Shown here piece after piece: positions 22,834 to 34,354 of a stretch of 64,000 bases of DNA (the stretch's first letter is position 1; each line of letters starts with the position of its first letter). The position numbers were made by a program, and so were the translations under genes. The notes beneath the pieces were generated by a model that searched no databases, was not told the origin of the DNA, and worked only from the letters and a program-made list of their open reading frames with translations. The DNA lies in the NCBI GenBank assembly GCA_022478985.1, contig JAKSZP010002679.1:124001-188000 (forward strand), written 5' to 3'. Source of the DNA: Massospora cicadina. Its lineage: Eukaryota; Entomophthoromycota; Entomophthoromycetes; Entomophthorales; Entomophthoraceae.

Positions 22834-23343
22834 TATGCACCCTACACTCCATTAGGCTCCAATTTCGGGAAACTAATTTCATAAAATTAATGAAATAAGC
22901 TTTCTGAGGGAAGAATGACTTACAGCCAAGAGGTTATAAATGAAATAATGAAGGCGAATATAGTTAAGTATTCTTAATTAAGCTGAAAGACAAATATCTG
23001 GGGCAAGAGTCTCCTATCTAGGACGAGGAGAAAATCAGGAATTCTAGGACGCTGGACTGAGAAGCCTGAATATGACAATGGGTCATATACCCTGAAGGGG
23101 GAAAACAGATCTCAGGAAAAAGATCGTCATGAGTAAATCAATAGCCTGACATGATAAGAGGTCATGTTGACCGCGCTCTGAGTAGGTGGTAGCAAGGAGG
23201 AAGAGGAGGAATACCATATGCCGAAGGTCATCCTGAGCAGCGTTGAGTATTGATGAAATACTCCGCTTGAACCAATGAAGTATTTGACCAGGTGTCCGAA
23301 GCAATGTTTCCATTCCCAGTCCTTTTCTTGCTGGAAATCTAGG
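22834..23343. other. G-C stretch between antisense gene and 3' LTR
   Basis: About 500 bp without a convincing reading frame, homologous to 35560-36080 in G-B. By position it could hold a promoter for the antisense gene, but no specific element was recognised. Confidence 0.4.
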
Positions 23344-23356
23344 CAAGAGGGGGATG
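23344..23356 (+). promoter_or_regulatory. G-C polypurine tract
   Basis: The purine run aagagggggatg directly before the 3' LTR is the expected primer for plus-strand synthesis. The same tract precedes the G-B 3' LTR at 36081-36092. Confidence 0.8.
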
Positions 23357-24500
23357 TGTTGGGATATTTGCCCATATTCCCAGCCTGCTAGATTACCTGG
23401 TATTGCTAGGGGGAAAATTCCCTAAGGTGAAGTGAATTGAAAATTGGTTGACCTGAATTTTGGTGGAACTACGTTTGAGGGATTTTAAGATTTCTATCTG
23501 GTCATATCTGTTGTGGATTGATTTGGATGAATACCTAATATCTCATTGGGTGGAGTGGCTGACGAAATAAGGGCATCTGATAGTAATTAACTATCAGGTG
23601 TACCGATTGGGATTGGTTAGGTTCATCACTGATTGATTGGGAATGTTTATGAGTTGCAAGGCGAGTGATGCCACCTGCAACTAGCGAATCAATTGGTTGC
23701 TAGCCAATTATGGATGATTAGCTTGGATCGAGAGAAAAGGTTAAGGATATGTTTCTGACTCTTTCATTTGAGGTCTTGAGGATGTCTAATGTCAGAATCC
23801 TAGTCAGGATGGGGAAAACCATCGCTGCCAAGATGAGGAAGGGTAATATAACAGCAACGGCTGCCATTTCATTGAAAGAGGTATCAACCAAGGGTTAGAC
23901 AGCTGAATCCCCAATAAATTCCCTAGAATTCACTATAATAAAAAAACAGTAAACCACTCAAAAACACTCAAGTAAAAAACAGGAAAATACTCACTGATTG
24001 ACACAAGTTTATGGTCGGGAAAGAACTAATAAAGAACCTTATTAGTTTGACTGTAGATTTGGTAATAGTTAGACTATCAGCATCTAGCGTGAAGATTCCA
24101 TCTCAAGGATATTATTGCAGAAGGCAATAATTGGTAAGCTTTCAGAGAAGAGTAGAGATCTGAGCGGGGATCTATAGATGAAGGGAACCACAGCTAAGAG
24201 ATTGCTGCCAACTGTGTGTTGGGCCAAAGGGACTGTCATCAGAGGATCTTAACGAAGATCAAGTGGACAGGATTTAGGGAACAGATCCCTAGGAGTGCGA
24301 TATTCAGTATTATCAGAGATACTGGCTGAAGCGTTGGGCCTGAAGATAATTCTAACTCGACTACAGATAACAGTCATCATACCATTATCAGATTATATAT
24401 ATTCTTACAATGCGAGGTGCACAAGGAAACTGAACCTGTGCAGTAGAAAGATTACTAGGGTTGACCTCCAATAATCAACCCAACTTAGTAAATTTTTACA
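23357..24500 (+). repeat. G-C 3' LTR
   Basis: 1144 bp, almost identical to the 5' LTR. It ends TTTTTACA and is followed by the duplication gggga. Confidence 0.95.
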
Positions 24501-24505
24501 GGGGA

Positions 24506-25429
24506 TAAGATTTTGAATCATGATAACTGGTAGGTTTAAGTACCTAGGATCCAGTTTGGATAAAGGGAAAAGAAGTACCACTGAATCTTTTTGTAGGTTG
24601 CAAGTCCCATTGAAAAGAAAAATACAAAAAATTATATAAAATATATAAAATATCAAATTTTATGATCTATGAGTTTTAGGACCTAAGTGATAAGAAATCC
24701 TGACAGCCAAACAGAGGAGATTCCACGATTCTGGGACTCTCAACAATATGGGATTACCAGCTGGGGCAACTGAGAGCATCAACCTATTAGCTGATTGGGA
24801 GCAACTTGCTGATCTGTTAAATGGTCAGCAAGAGGGTGTGCTCAAACTATATTAAAAAGTATTGGAAAGTGTTCAAACAGGACGACCACAATTTGGGATG
24901 CGCAAGAAACATGATCCATAAGGTTGACACTGGGTAAAATTTGCTGATAAGAATGAGACTGATCCCATGATCAAAGACTGCTGAAGTGGTAGTGGAGGAT
25001 GAAATCAGCAAACTAGTTAAGCATGGGCTTCTAGCTCCATCATCAAGTCCCTGGGTAAGTCTGATTCTGATTGTGAAGAAAAAGGATGGCTCCAACCAGG
25101 TGGTGATCAACTACCAAAAGCTGAATAAAATTACAAAGAAGGATTTGTATCCCCTACCAAGGATTGATGACGCACTAGATCAATTGGGAAAAGCAAGGTT
25201 TTCCCACAATGGATCTGATCTTGGGATATTGGCAGATCAACTTGCCAGAAGAAGACCAGGAAAAATGCACAATTATTACTATGTAGGGGCTATACCAACC
25301 AACAAGGATGCCCCAGGGTCTATGTAATGTTCCTGCAACGTTTCAGAGGGCCATAGATGCAATACTGAGTAACTTAAAGTTGTCATGCATCCTGGTATAC
25401 CTGGATGATATAAACGTGTTCAGTAGGAC
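24506..25429 (+). pseudogene. G-B pol, left piece (RT to the YLDD box)
   Basis: The first 150 bp (24524-24640) repeat the post-pol segment of G-C (21434-21530). From about 24750 it reads as pol: the pre-RT motif DDHNLGCARNMIHKVDTG, then RT (LVKHGLLAPSSSPWVSLILI, KKDGSNQVVINYQKLN, DLYPLPRIDDALDQLG) and the active-site box YLDDINVFSR at about 25400-25429. G-D interrupts the gene in the next codon and RT resumes at 32009. Frameshifts lie near 24900 and 25210, and the protease is not seen. Confidence 0.82.
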
Positions 25430-25999
25430 TTTCATAATTATGATATGACTGGACGATAATCATGGGACAGCAGGGTGGAATCCGCCAAACATAGTATCAG
25501 TTACAATTATTTGAGTGCCTTGAGATGAGGCAATATTGTGTATATAATATGTCTTTATTGGATTTAAAGGGTTTTATTGGATCGCCTCTATATAAGGTGA
25601 TAAGACGATAAGGCAATGTTGATATTTGATGAATACAAAATAAATCGCCTACAATTAGGATACAGAGGATTAGAGAATAACAAGCCAAATTTGAGGGGAA
25701 TCAGCGGAATAGAATAACCCAAGCCATGAGAAGCAGTACCGCCTGAAGCTGATGTATATAAGTGAGATGGGAGATTGAGAGAGGTAGGTTGTTTTTAGCA
25801 TATAAGAGATGAGATAGTGAAAAGTAGCTGTATTTATAAAAAATAAATAAAGAATCAATTGGGGCAAATGCTCCTATTTTAAGTATATTTTCACATGTGT
25901 CCGAAGGACCAACAATCCCCACATCTGTCCGTTGGTCAGTGGGTTTGACCTGTGCAAATAACCTGATGGATTCTAATAATACTGTCCAAAAATATAACA
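25430..25999 (+). repeat. G-D 5' LTR
   Basis: 570 bp. It aligns with 31437-32003 (shared block acagcagggtggaatccgcc). The expected initial TG has become TT, and the end is ATAACA. Confidence 0.85.
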
Positions 26000-26000
26000 G

Positions 26001-26018
26001 TGATGCTCACTACAGGGG
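26001..26018 (+). promoter_or_regulatory. G-D primer-binding site
   Basis: TGATGCTCACTACAGGGG lies two bases after the LTR. It is one transition away from the PBS of G-C and E5. Confidence 0.75.
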
Positions 26019-26039
26019 TCCCATTGATCAACCACCTAA

Positions 26040-27540
26040 CACTCCTGAAATCCAGTTGCCAGCCGTGCCTTACCCAAGCTGTGTTGTTGGGGGAGTCTTC
26101 ACAAAACACCGCACCAGCTGGATATGAGGAACTCAAAGTCACCTTGGACGCAGTGCTCAAAAACCAAGATTAACTTTTTCAAGAACGAGATGCTGTCATA
26201 CATTAACTTGATAGTACGTTTAGCCAAATGCAAATCCTGGGGCTACAAAACAAAGAACTTTCCAAACAACTGAATGATATCACCAAATGGCTGCAGTGTG
26301 CAGAACAAAGGTTGACCAATCCTTCTCAGTCCTCTCACAGGGACAATGATGACTATCAAGAAAAGGCATCATATGTGGGAGAGTATGACGCTGGTTAAAG
26401 CTACTACACCCAATATGGTAGTACTGGATATTCATATGAGTCAGAACAACACTTCCCTCAAGTAACGGTGGTACCACCTACAACCAAAGGTCATGCTACC
26501 ACTGAAGCGGTGGATATCCCAACTTCTACTAATCCTGCTCTTTATCAAGAATCCACTTTTGGGTCTCAGTCCATTCCTCAGTACGGCCCAAAACACCATG
26601 AATGGGATGAGAAAGTTAATATCAAAAAGTTACCTCTGTTTGACTGCAATGGGAACATTCATGGGTTCTTCAAATGGTTCGAGTTTGCAGCAGAAGGAGC
26701 CTCTGATAGATGGAAGGCTAAGTTGTTAATATCTTCCTTGGATGTAGGAAGCGCCAATCAGGTCGCCTGTTACATCCCAAGTAGTTCTGTCACCTATAAG
26801 GATGTAAAGGACACTGCACTCCGCTTGTTTGGGGGAAACAAAAAATGTTTCAGCTGAAAGCAGAATTCTTAACAATTTGATTCCGTTAAAACAAGACTCT
26901 CCTAAAGTTTGCTGATCTATTCACAACAGAAGCCCATGTACTGATTGGAGCTGGGTAATTAGTGGAAGCCAACGTGTGCATTGCCATGTCCTCGTGGTGA
27001 AGACATATCACAAACTTTCTAATGTTATTTTGCCGCTTCTGGATGATGACGTACCTCTGCTTAAGATTGTAAAGTTTTTACATCATGTATACCCTAACTT
27101 TTTGCTGCCAAATATGAAACATAAGATTACTGCTGCTACTACACCCTCTTATTCCAGAGAATACTATTGTCCAACTCCAGCTCCAATTAGTAATCCTTGG
27201 CCTTTCTATAACTCTGCGCCTCATCCTTGACTGGATTATACTCAACAGTTCGATCAGCATCAATGGGCTGGCCATGAAAAATTTCAGCAACCCAGTTATT
27301 GACCCAGACCCAACTATGCTGACTGTCAACAATCAGCTTACCAACCAGGGCTGGTTACAAAGAACAACCCCAAACTTTCCAGTCTGGACCCGCTTATGAT
27401 AATCAAGGATGTGGATCTTATGGGGTTAACTGCTATAGATGCGGTCGCCCTGGTCATTTGGTAAAACTCTGTCATAACTGCAGTGTGAACTACATATACC
27501 AAAATCAACACTATCAGTGAAAAGATGGAGCGGAATAGAG
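26040..27540 (+). pseudogene. G-D gag
   Basis: Starts soon after the PBS. A charged region at 26100-26350 (KELSKQLNDI) is followed by the capsid-like domain (LPLFDCNGNIHGFFKWFEFA, then LLISSLDVGSANQVACYIP), best read in the open stretch 26468-26857. After more broken capsid there is a Pro/Tyr/Gln-rich linker (27130-27400) and an intact CX2CX4HX4C knuckle, CYRCGRPGHLVKLC, at 27431-27472. Stops and frameshifts interrupt it near 26397, 26857 and 26958. Confidence 0.78.
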
Positions 27541-27879
27541 ATGGGACCCTCTACCTCCACGATACCCACTCAAAACATCCCTGAATCAATAGTAGTATAC
27601 CCTGCAAAAGTCCCTCATTACAATGACGGAATTTTATATTAGCAGCCAGTTGATGGGAGTAAATGTAGTAACCTGAGCTCAAGCCAAAGCAGCAGCTGAA
27701 GAAGAGTCCCTCAAACAACCAAAGCACCATGCCTGTCAAATGCTTGATCAAGCTTTCCCCAGACTAACTTGATTCTGCTGCAGATGCGCCAACTCTGAAA
27801 GGAGTGAACATCGCCCTTCTGGTAGATGTCATTTTCAGAGAATACCTCCAAGTTGGTGAGGGGATAATTAATTTTCTCA

Positions 27880-28400
27880 GGAAAAAAGAGCCTATAAATG
27901 TTCATGTATTAAACAGTTAATATTCTTCTTATTCTGAGTGTACATACTGTAATATTTTTGTAGTAAAAAATAGAGTTCACGCTATAATAGATACTGGTGC
28001 TCCAGTCAACATAGTGTCCACTAAATTAATGGCAAAGTTGACGTTGAAACCTGATGTGGACCATCAAATGGTTTACGGAACTGCTGGAGCTGTAAGCACT
28101 GTCTCTGAGGGGGCTTATAGTGCGCTACCTCTGCGCTTTAGGTCCATTGTCATGGTAGCCCCAGCAATTGTGCTACCAAAATGAAAACTACAACCTTTTA
28201 ATTGGGACCGCTTTCCTGCGTTGTTTTGAGGCTGTCATTGATATGACAGAGGAGACCCTCGCCATTCTGGGTCAGCGGATCCCAATTTACTTTATCACTA
28301 GTGGGGTACCAAAGGATCTGGTGCATACAAACCATATCAACCTTGCCTATAGTGATGGGATGTGGCCAGTTTGATACCATTGACTAAAGCGCAAGACTTG
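27880..28400 (+). pseudogene. G-D retropepsin
   Basis: Aspartic protease with the catalytic signature AIIDTGAPVNIVSTKL at 27981-28028. DVDHQMVYGTAG and EGAYSALPLRF follow. The second conserved block NLLIGTAFLRCFEAVIDM near 28190-28245 is in another frame. The active-site triad itself is unchanged. A frameshift lies near 28180. Confidence 0.8.
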
Positions 28401-28446
28401 GGACCTTCCCCAGCAGATATATTAATATCAAGGGATACCTCTTCAA

Positions 28447-29690
28447 ATGGCAGGGCTCATATCTATCCCTTTCAGCCATCAAGTCTTAGTGAATACTGAG
28501 TTAGAAGTGGAAGTGCTGAGTGGGTTATACAGGGAAGTCATTGGGCTCTATCATCAAATACAGTTTGAACTGCATGTGGCTCCAGGAATTATACTTCTGG
28601 GACATGGGGAGATTAAGGTTTCATTAGCTAACCTGCAGAGCGAACCAATGCAAATCTGCCGCCACCAAACTGTAGTGTATCTACATCTGATTCCCATAGA
28701 TGAGGTCCATCAGGTTCATGATTTTGGATCATTGGATAAATTTGGTCTACTGGCTGAGACAATAGCCGATGTATTAACAGTGGTACCGCATAGTAGTTTA
28801 ACACGATTGTTGGATGAACAAAAAGACCAAGAAATAGCTTTATTTCAGAAATATAAGGGGATTTTCACTGTCAACAATCATGATTTAGGGTGTGCTCTGG
28901 GGGTGGTTCATCAAGTAGACACCAGTGATCATCCTCCTATAAGGTCTCAGCCAATCCGCCATCCTTGGGCAGTGGAAGATGTGGTTACTGAGGAAATTAA
29001 TCAGTTGTTAGAGCAAGGGATGCTCATACCATCCAAAAGCATGTGGGCTGTGCCTGTTCTAATTGTAAAAAGGAAGGATGGCACTAACCATGTAGTAATT
29101 GACTACTGGAAGCTCAACAGTATTACAAAAAAGGATTTGTATCACTTTCCCAGAATTGATGATGCTCTGGACTAATTAGGAGGAGCCCGTTACTTTTCTG
29201 CAATGGACTTAATATCAGGTTACTGGCAAATCAAGTTACCCCTAGCGGAACAGGAAAAATGTGCTGTAATCACCTCTAAAGGTCTTTTTTAACCAACGCA
29301 GATGCCTCAAGGGCTGTGCAACACCCCAGCTACTTTTCAGCGAGCCAAGGACACTATTCTTGGCGACCTAAAACTGTCATGCGTCCTAGTATACCTCAAT
29401 GATATTGACGTTTTCTCTCAAACTTTTTTGGAGCACCTCGACCACCTCAAAGCAGTATTCTGCCAGCTGACTGAGGCAAACATTAAAATTAAACCTCAAA
29501 ATTGTAACTTCTTCATTGATAAATTGGAATACCTGGGGTTTGTGGTAGACTCAAAAGGGCTGCAACCACAACTGGCTAAGGTGGAGGCCATCAGCAAAAT
29601 GACTACTCCCAATATTAAGGCAACGTACAGGTATTTTTGGAATGATTGGTTACTACTAGCGCTTTATCCCTAATTTTAGCTGTATTGGAG
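28447..29690 (+). pseudogene. G-D reverse transcriptase
   Basis: The open stretch 28447-29175 carries the pre-RT segment (NNHDLGCALGVVHQVDTSDH) and the start of RT (LIVKRKDGTNHVVIDYWKLN, DLYHFPRIDDALD). After a TAG near 29175 RT continues (GLCNTPATFQRAKD). The catalytic box reads YLNDIDVFS near 29390-29420, so the first Asp of YLDD is Asn, which would abolish activity. The thumb (LEYLGFVVDSKGLQPQLAK) follows to about 29690. Confidence 0.85.
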
Positions 29691-30240
29691 GGCCACTATT
29701 CGAGTTGTTAGAAAATGCTGTTTAAATGGATGGAACGTCATCAATCCGCTTTTGATACACTCCATACAGCGTTGATCAGCGCACCAGTATTGCAATATCC
29801 AAACTTTGATCAGAATTTTATCGTTCATATGGATGCATCCCTCTTAGCTGTTGGGGCAGTACTTTCTAAGAAAGACAATGAGGGAGAGAAAAACCATGTT
29901 GCATTCTGTAAATAAAGTCTGAAGTGTCATGAGCGTAATTATACTGTAACTGAGTGGGAGTGCTTAGCAGTGATCTGCATGTATAAACAATACAGAGTCT
30001 ATCTGCATGGTGTAAAGTTTAAAGTCAAAACAGATCACGTGTCATTAAGCTGGTTGCAGAACCTCAAAGAACCTAAAGGACGGTTGGCTTAATGGGCTCT
30101 CAAGTTACAGGCTTATGATTTTGAGATTCTCCATCAGCTGGGAGCAAAGCATCAGAACGCTGACTGTTTATCTCAATTACTGACTATTGCAGTAACAGCA
30201 GACCTAAGCAACGTGATGTACGATAAGAGCTCAGCAGAAA
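29691..30240 (+). pseudogene. G-D RNase H
   Basis: FIVHMDASLLAVGAVLSKKD near 29815-29875 is the first catalytic-Asp block. NYTVTEWECLAV and CMYKQYRVYLHGVKF follow, then TDHVSLSWLQNL and the closing LQAYDFEILHQLGAKH near 30100-30150. Stops lie near 29912 and 30091. It is directly downstream of RT. Confidence 0.8.
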
Positions 30241-30389
30241 ATATGATGACAAACTGCCCCAAGTAATCAAAGTGTTAAATGAAATGCACACAAATACTTT
30301 TAACAGAAAGGAGAACTGTAAAAATGAATTGGTGATTCTATAATGATTTTCTGCGCCCCTCACCATGACTGGGAATCATTATGAGCATG

Positions 30390-31430
30390 CACAGGGCAGT
30401 TGGGCATGGTGGAGTGCATAAGACTATGGAGTTGTTATGCCCAGTACTATTGGGAAAGTATGAGTTTTGATGTACTCAAAACTATCTCTCGTTGCCATCA
30501 GTGCCAAGTGGAGAAGCCATTCCACCGTACAACATCATATCAGTTAGTGAAACCACATTTCACTAGGCACACAGTTTTCCTCGTTGTTGTTGGGCCCTTG
30601 CCAACTGGAGCCAACCATTGTAAGTACATTCTTGTGGCTATTGACCACTTAACCCGGTGGGTTAAGCAAGGGCAATATGAGACTTGGGGGCAGTTATGGT
30701 GCCAGATTTGTGATGGAATGCATTATTCAGCAGCACGGCTGCCCTCAGTTTATTCTCACTGGTAAAGGAACCAACTTCACCTCACACATCCTCCCCAAGC
30801 TGAATGAGCTTATGGGAATCCACAGGGTCTGATGACCCCATACCACCCCAAGTCCAACAGAATGGTCAAATGAGTGAATGGAACTCTGGTGAACATACTA
30901 TGAAAATTAGTAATGGATCGACCTTCTGATTAGAGAGCTCTCTCCTTTCCACTGCCGTGTTTGCTTATAGCATTAGTTACCATTCTGCTATGGAGAAGAG
31001 TCCCTTTCAATTACTATATGGCTGACACCCAGCCCTTCCAAAATTGCTTTTTGCATGTGTAGAAGACACCGGTGGACTGGAACCCCCACTGCTATTTGAC
31101 TAACCTCACAAACATTCTGGTCAAATTTCAAACCAAAGCATATTCATTCAGCTTAGCTAAGAAGATCAGGAATCAGGCCACTGATCAGGCACATTATATT
31201 GGGCTGGCGCCATTCAAGGAAGGCGATATGGTTCTCTTTCATGACCAACATGGATTTGGGTGGAAAAAGAAGCTGGACAGTATTTGGATTGGTCCGTTTG
31301 AAGTAATAGAGAAAACTGGAGTTGATGCGTATACAATCAAGGATCCTATAAGTGGTCAGATCATTAACTGAGTACACGCAAAGTTCCTCTGACCTTACAA
31401 ACAATAGAATCTTATCATCCAGTCAAGGAG
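30390..31430 (+). pseudogene. G-D integrase
   Basis: An H2C2 zinc domain (CHQCQVEKPF near 30490-30520) is followed by the DDE core: VVVGPLPTGANHCKYILVAI near 30580-30645, then HGCPQFILT and [16 protein letters not shown] in another frame. YHSAMEKSPFQLLYG follows near 30975-31020. The C-terminal GPF/Y-type module reads DSIWIGPFEVIEKTGVDAY near 31275-31330. There is no chromodomain. Stops and frame changes lie near 30665, 30830, 30900 and 31023. Confidence 0.8.
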
Positions 31431-31436
31431 GGGTAA
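31424..31436 (+). promoter_or_regulatory. G-D polypurine tract
   Basis: The purine run caaggaggggtaa ends at the 3' LTR start. Confidence 0.75.
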
Positions 31437-32003
31437 TGTCACGATTCCAATATGACTTGACAATAATCTTGAGACAGCAGGGTGGAATCCGCCAAACCTA
31501 GTATCAGTTATGATTATTTGAGTATCTTGAGATGAGGCAATATTGGGATATAATGGGTCTTTGTTGGATATAATGGGTTTTATTGGATCGCCTCTATATA
31601 AGGTGATAAGGCAATAAGGCAATGTTGATATTTGACAAATACAAAGTAAAATTTCCTACAATTAGGGTGACAGAGGATTAGAGAATAACAAGCTGAATTT
31701 GAGGAGAATCGGCGGAATAGAATAACCCAAGCCATGAGAAGCAGTATCACCTGAAGCCAATGTATATAAGTGAGATGTGCTATTAAAAGAGGTAGGTTGT
31801 TTTTAGCGCAGAAGTGATGCGACAGTGAAAAGTAGCTGTATTTCTAAAAAAATAAAGAATCAATTGGGGCAATTACTCCTATTTTAAGTATATTTTCACG
31901 TGTGTCCAAAGGACCAACAATCCCCACATCTGTCCGTTGGTCAGTGGGTTTGACCTGTGCAAATAACCTGATGGATTCTAATAATACCATCCAAAATTTT
32001 TAA
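31437..32003 (+). repeat. G-D 3' LTR
   Basis: 567 bp starting TGTCACGATTCC. The end is slightly degraded (TTTTTAA where CA is expected). The G-B RT resumes just beyond. Confidence 0.85.
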
Positions 32004-32008
32004 AGGAA

Positions 32009-32790
32009 CTTTACTAATCACCTACGTTATTTGGAAGAAGTATTCAAGTGACTGTCTGCAGCTAATCTGAAGATTAAGCTGAGAAAGTGCCACTTCTTTA
32101 AGAAAGAGTTGGAATATCTGGGATTCATAATAAGCTCCAGTGGATTACAGCCACAAGCCCAGAAGATAGAATCCATAGAATGGATGGCTGTCCTGAAGAG
32201 TGTCCAATACATCCAAATGTTCCTTGGGATGGTCAGATACTATAGAAGATTTATTCAGGACTTTGCCCAAATAGCTGAGCCCTTATTCCATTTATTGAAT
32301 GATCCAAAAAAAGGAATCATATGGAATGAAGAGGCCCAAGACTCATTTGATGATCTACGCTGGTATTTAATAGATTCTCCAATTCTGAAATATCTGAATT
32401 TTGATCAAGAGCTTATTATCTAAACCAATGCTTCGTTGACAGCAATTGGCGCCATACTAAGCCAAATAGATGAACTTGAAGATGAACATCCAGTGGCATA
32501 TGTGAGCTGGTTACTCTCAGCCACTGAGAGGAACTACACCATTACTGAGCATGAATGCCTTGCGGCATTTATGCATGTAATCATATTTGGGTGCACATCC
32601 ACAGAATGCACTTTAAAGTGGTGACGGACTACTCTTCATTGCGTTGGCTTAAAATTTGAGAGAGCCAGAAGGATGACTGTCCTGATGGGCACTTAAGCTC
32701 CAGGATTATGATTACAAGATTGTCCACCAAGTGGGGGCTTCTCACCAGAATGCAGATGGCTTATCATAGTTACCAATGATCCAGATAGTA
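32009..32790 (+). pseudogene. G-B pol, middle piece (RT thumb and RNase H)
   Basis: Continues the gene broken at 25429: TNHLRYLEEVFK, then LEYLGFIISSSGLQPQAQK, FLGMVRYYRRFIQDFAQIAE, the RNase H block TNASLTAIGAILSQ (first Asp now Asn), HPVAYVSWLLSATERNYTIT and CTSTECTLKW. Stops occur near 32050, 32421 and 32624. The open stretches are long enough to show a typical gypsy domain order. Confidence 0.85.
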
Positions 32791-32885
32791 TTAATGCAGG
32801 CAGATGAGCTATTCCAGAGAATGGTCAATGGAGAAATTAGGAATGAGCCCCAAGAAATTGGGAACAAGCCCTGAGAAATAAAGGT

Positions 32886-34020
32886 GTGCTTCAGAAAGTG
32901 ATGGAAAACACTGAGACCATGGATGGACAAGTATTTAAAATGATCAATGGGAAGTGGTTATTATTCCTGAAGCCATTGGAAAGAGCAGCTATAGTGCAAG
33001 CAACTCACAAGGTTGTCAGGCATGGAGGCCTGAGGAAAACAACTGATCATATTTGTCAGTACTACTACAGGGAATCCATCAACTACAATGTTGCAGATTA
33101 TCTAGCTTGTTGCGTGGAGTGCCAGATGCACAAACCACATAAGAATACAACTGGATAACGACTGGTCCACCCTGGATTTGCCTGGCACACGGTGTCCATT
33201 GATGTGATGGGACTGCTGACAATGAGCACAGGGAAAGTCAAGTACATTATAGTTGCCATTGACCATATGATGAGATGGGTTGAGACAAAGGCTCTAACAA
33301 AAGTAGATGCTACCAGCACTGTAAAGTTCATCCTGGATCAAGTATTATATTGACAAGGATTTCCTCAGATCCTGCTTAACAAAAATGGGACCAACTTCAT
33401 GTCTCATGTGATCTTAAGATTGAATGAGATAATGGGGATCAGAGGAGTCATGTCAGTACCCTACCAGCCGGAGTGAATGGACTGGTAGAATGGGGAATGG
33501 AAAGTTGGCTGCAATGCTGAAGAAGCTGGTTGCAGGAAGAACTTCTGCATGAGGAATGTACCTGAGATCAGTGACATTTGCCTACAATACTAGTCATCAT
33601 ATGGTAATGGGAAAGATGCCTTTTGAGCATTTGTACGGAAGAAAGGCCGCGTTGCCACTGATTTTATACTTAGTGATGGAACCAACGTCGGATAAGTGCC
33701 AATCATTACTTGAACTGACTGACAAATATCCTGATCAATATGCAATTGCAAGCATTTGATACTACGTTGAAGAAAAGGATATGAGCAAAATTGACTAACA
33801 ATAAAACTTGACCAGCCTTAACAGAATATCAAATAGGTGAAAGAGTTGCATATTTCAATAAGCATGGTTTCAGAAGAAAAGACAAACTAGATGCATTGTG
33901 GTTGGGTCTGTTTGAAGTGACCTCCAAGATGACAACTGATGCCTACTCCATCAAGAATATCTTGGATGGAAGAGTTGTGAATCGAGTCCATTTTAAGTAT
34001 TTTAAGCAATGGATCAAAGA
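32886..34020 (+). pseudogene. G-B integrase
   Basis: The H2C2 zinc domain is intact in one frame (ATHKVVRHGGLRK, then YLACCVECQMHK, 33000-33135). The core shows HTVSIDVMGLL near 33188-33220, YIIVAIDHMMRWVETKAL and KNGTNFMSHVILRLNEIMG near 33380-33440. VTFAYNTSHHMVMGKMPFEH follows near 33580-33630. The C-terminal module GFRRKDKLDALWLGLFEVTS near 33865-33925 has Leu where GPF/Y elements have Pro. There is no chromodomain. Stops lie near 33157, 33350 and 33475. Confidence 0.85.
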
Positions 34021-34082
34021 AAAAAATAAAAGAGTTTCTGAAGGACCAATGAACCATTAAGTTGGTCATGTCCTGATGATTA

Positions 34083-34149
34083 GGTCTAGTCCAAAGAAGG
34101 ACCTCTGAACCAATCTAGATGGTTAAGTCCAAAAAAGGACCTCTGAACC
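34083..34149. repeat. post-pol inverted-repeat array of G-B
   Basis: Units at 34083-34111 and 34121-34149 (ggtctagtcc and ggttaagtcc arms, A-rich loop, ggacctctgaacc arm). They match the two units of G-C at 21357-21425 in sequence, number, spacing and place. Confidence 0.75.
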
Positions 34150-34354
34150 ATAGAAAACTTACAGGTTTAAGTATCCAGGACCCAGTTTTGAGGAAAAATA
34201 AAAAGATGGACCGCTGAACCAAAAAAAGGTCAAGTCTCATGAAAAAAAGAAGAGTAAAAATAAAAAAATTGGTAAAAGATACTGAAAAAAATTTAAACTG
34301 CATAGAGAAAAAACCATTATAGTCTTATAATTTTTATTTTTATTAATTGTCCTC

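Larger units (their letters stand above)
18389..24500 (+). mobile_element. G-C: complete but internally deleted gypsy element
   Basis: A 6112-bp element with LTRs at 18389-19546 and 23357-24500, flanked by the 5-bp duplication gggga (18384-18388 and 24501-24505). It has a PBS, a gag gene, a polypurine tract and the family's antisense gene. Most of pol is absent: the sequence passes from the protease leader straight to the integrase tail. The LTRs are nearly identical, so the insertion is fairly recent. It belongs to the same LTR family as its host G-B. It would need enzymes from another element to move. Confidence 0.93.
25430..32003 (+). mobile_element. G-D: full-length gypsy element inside the G-B RT gene
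   Basis: A 6.57-kb element with LTRs at 25430-25999 and 31437-32003, a PBS and a polypurine tract. Gag, protease, RT, RNase H and integrase are in standard order. The flanks read aggac (left) and aggaac (right), an imperfect target duplication, and the G-B RT frame (VFSRTFTNHL) joins across it. Its pol is related to E5 and E6 (DTGAPVN protease) but the LTR is a separate family. All genes carry stops. Confidence 0.9.
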
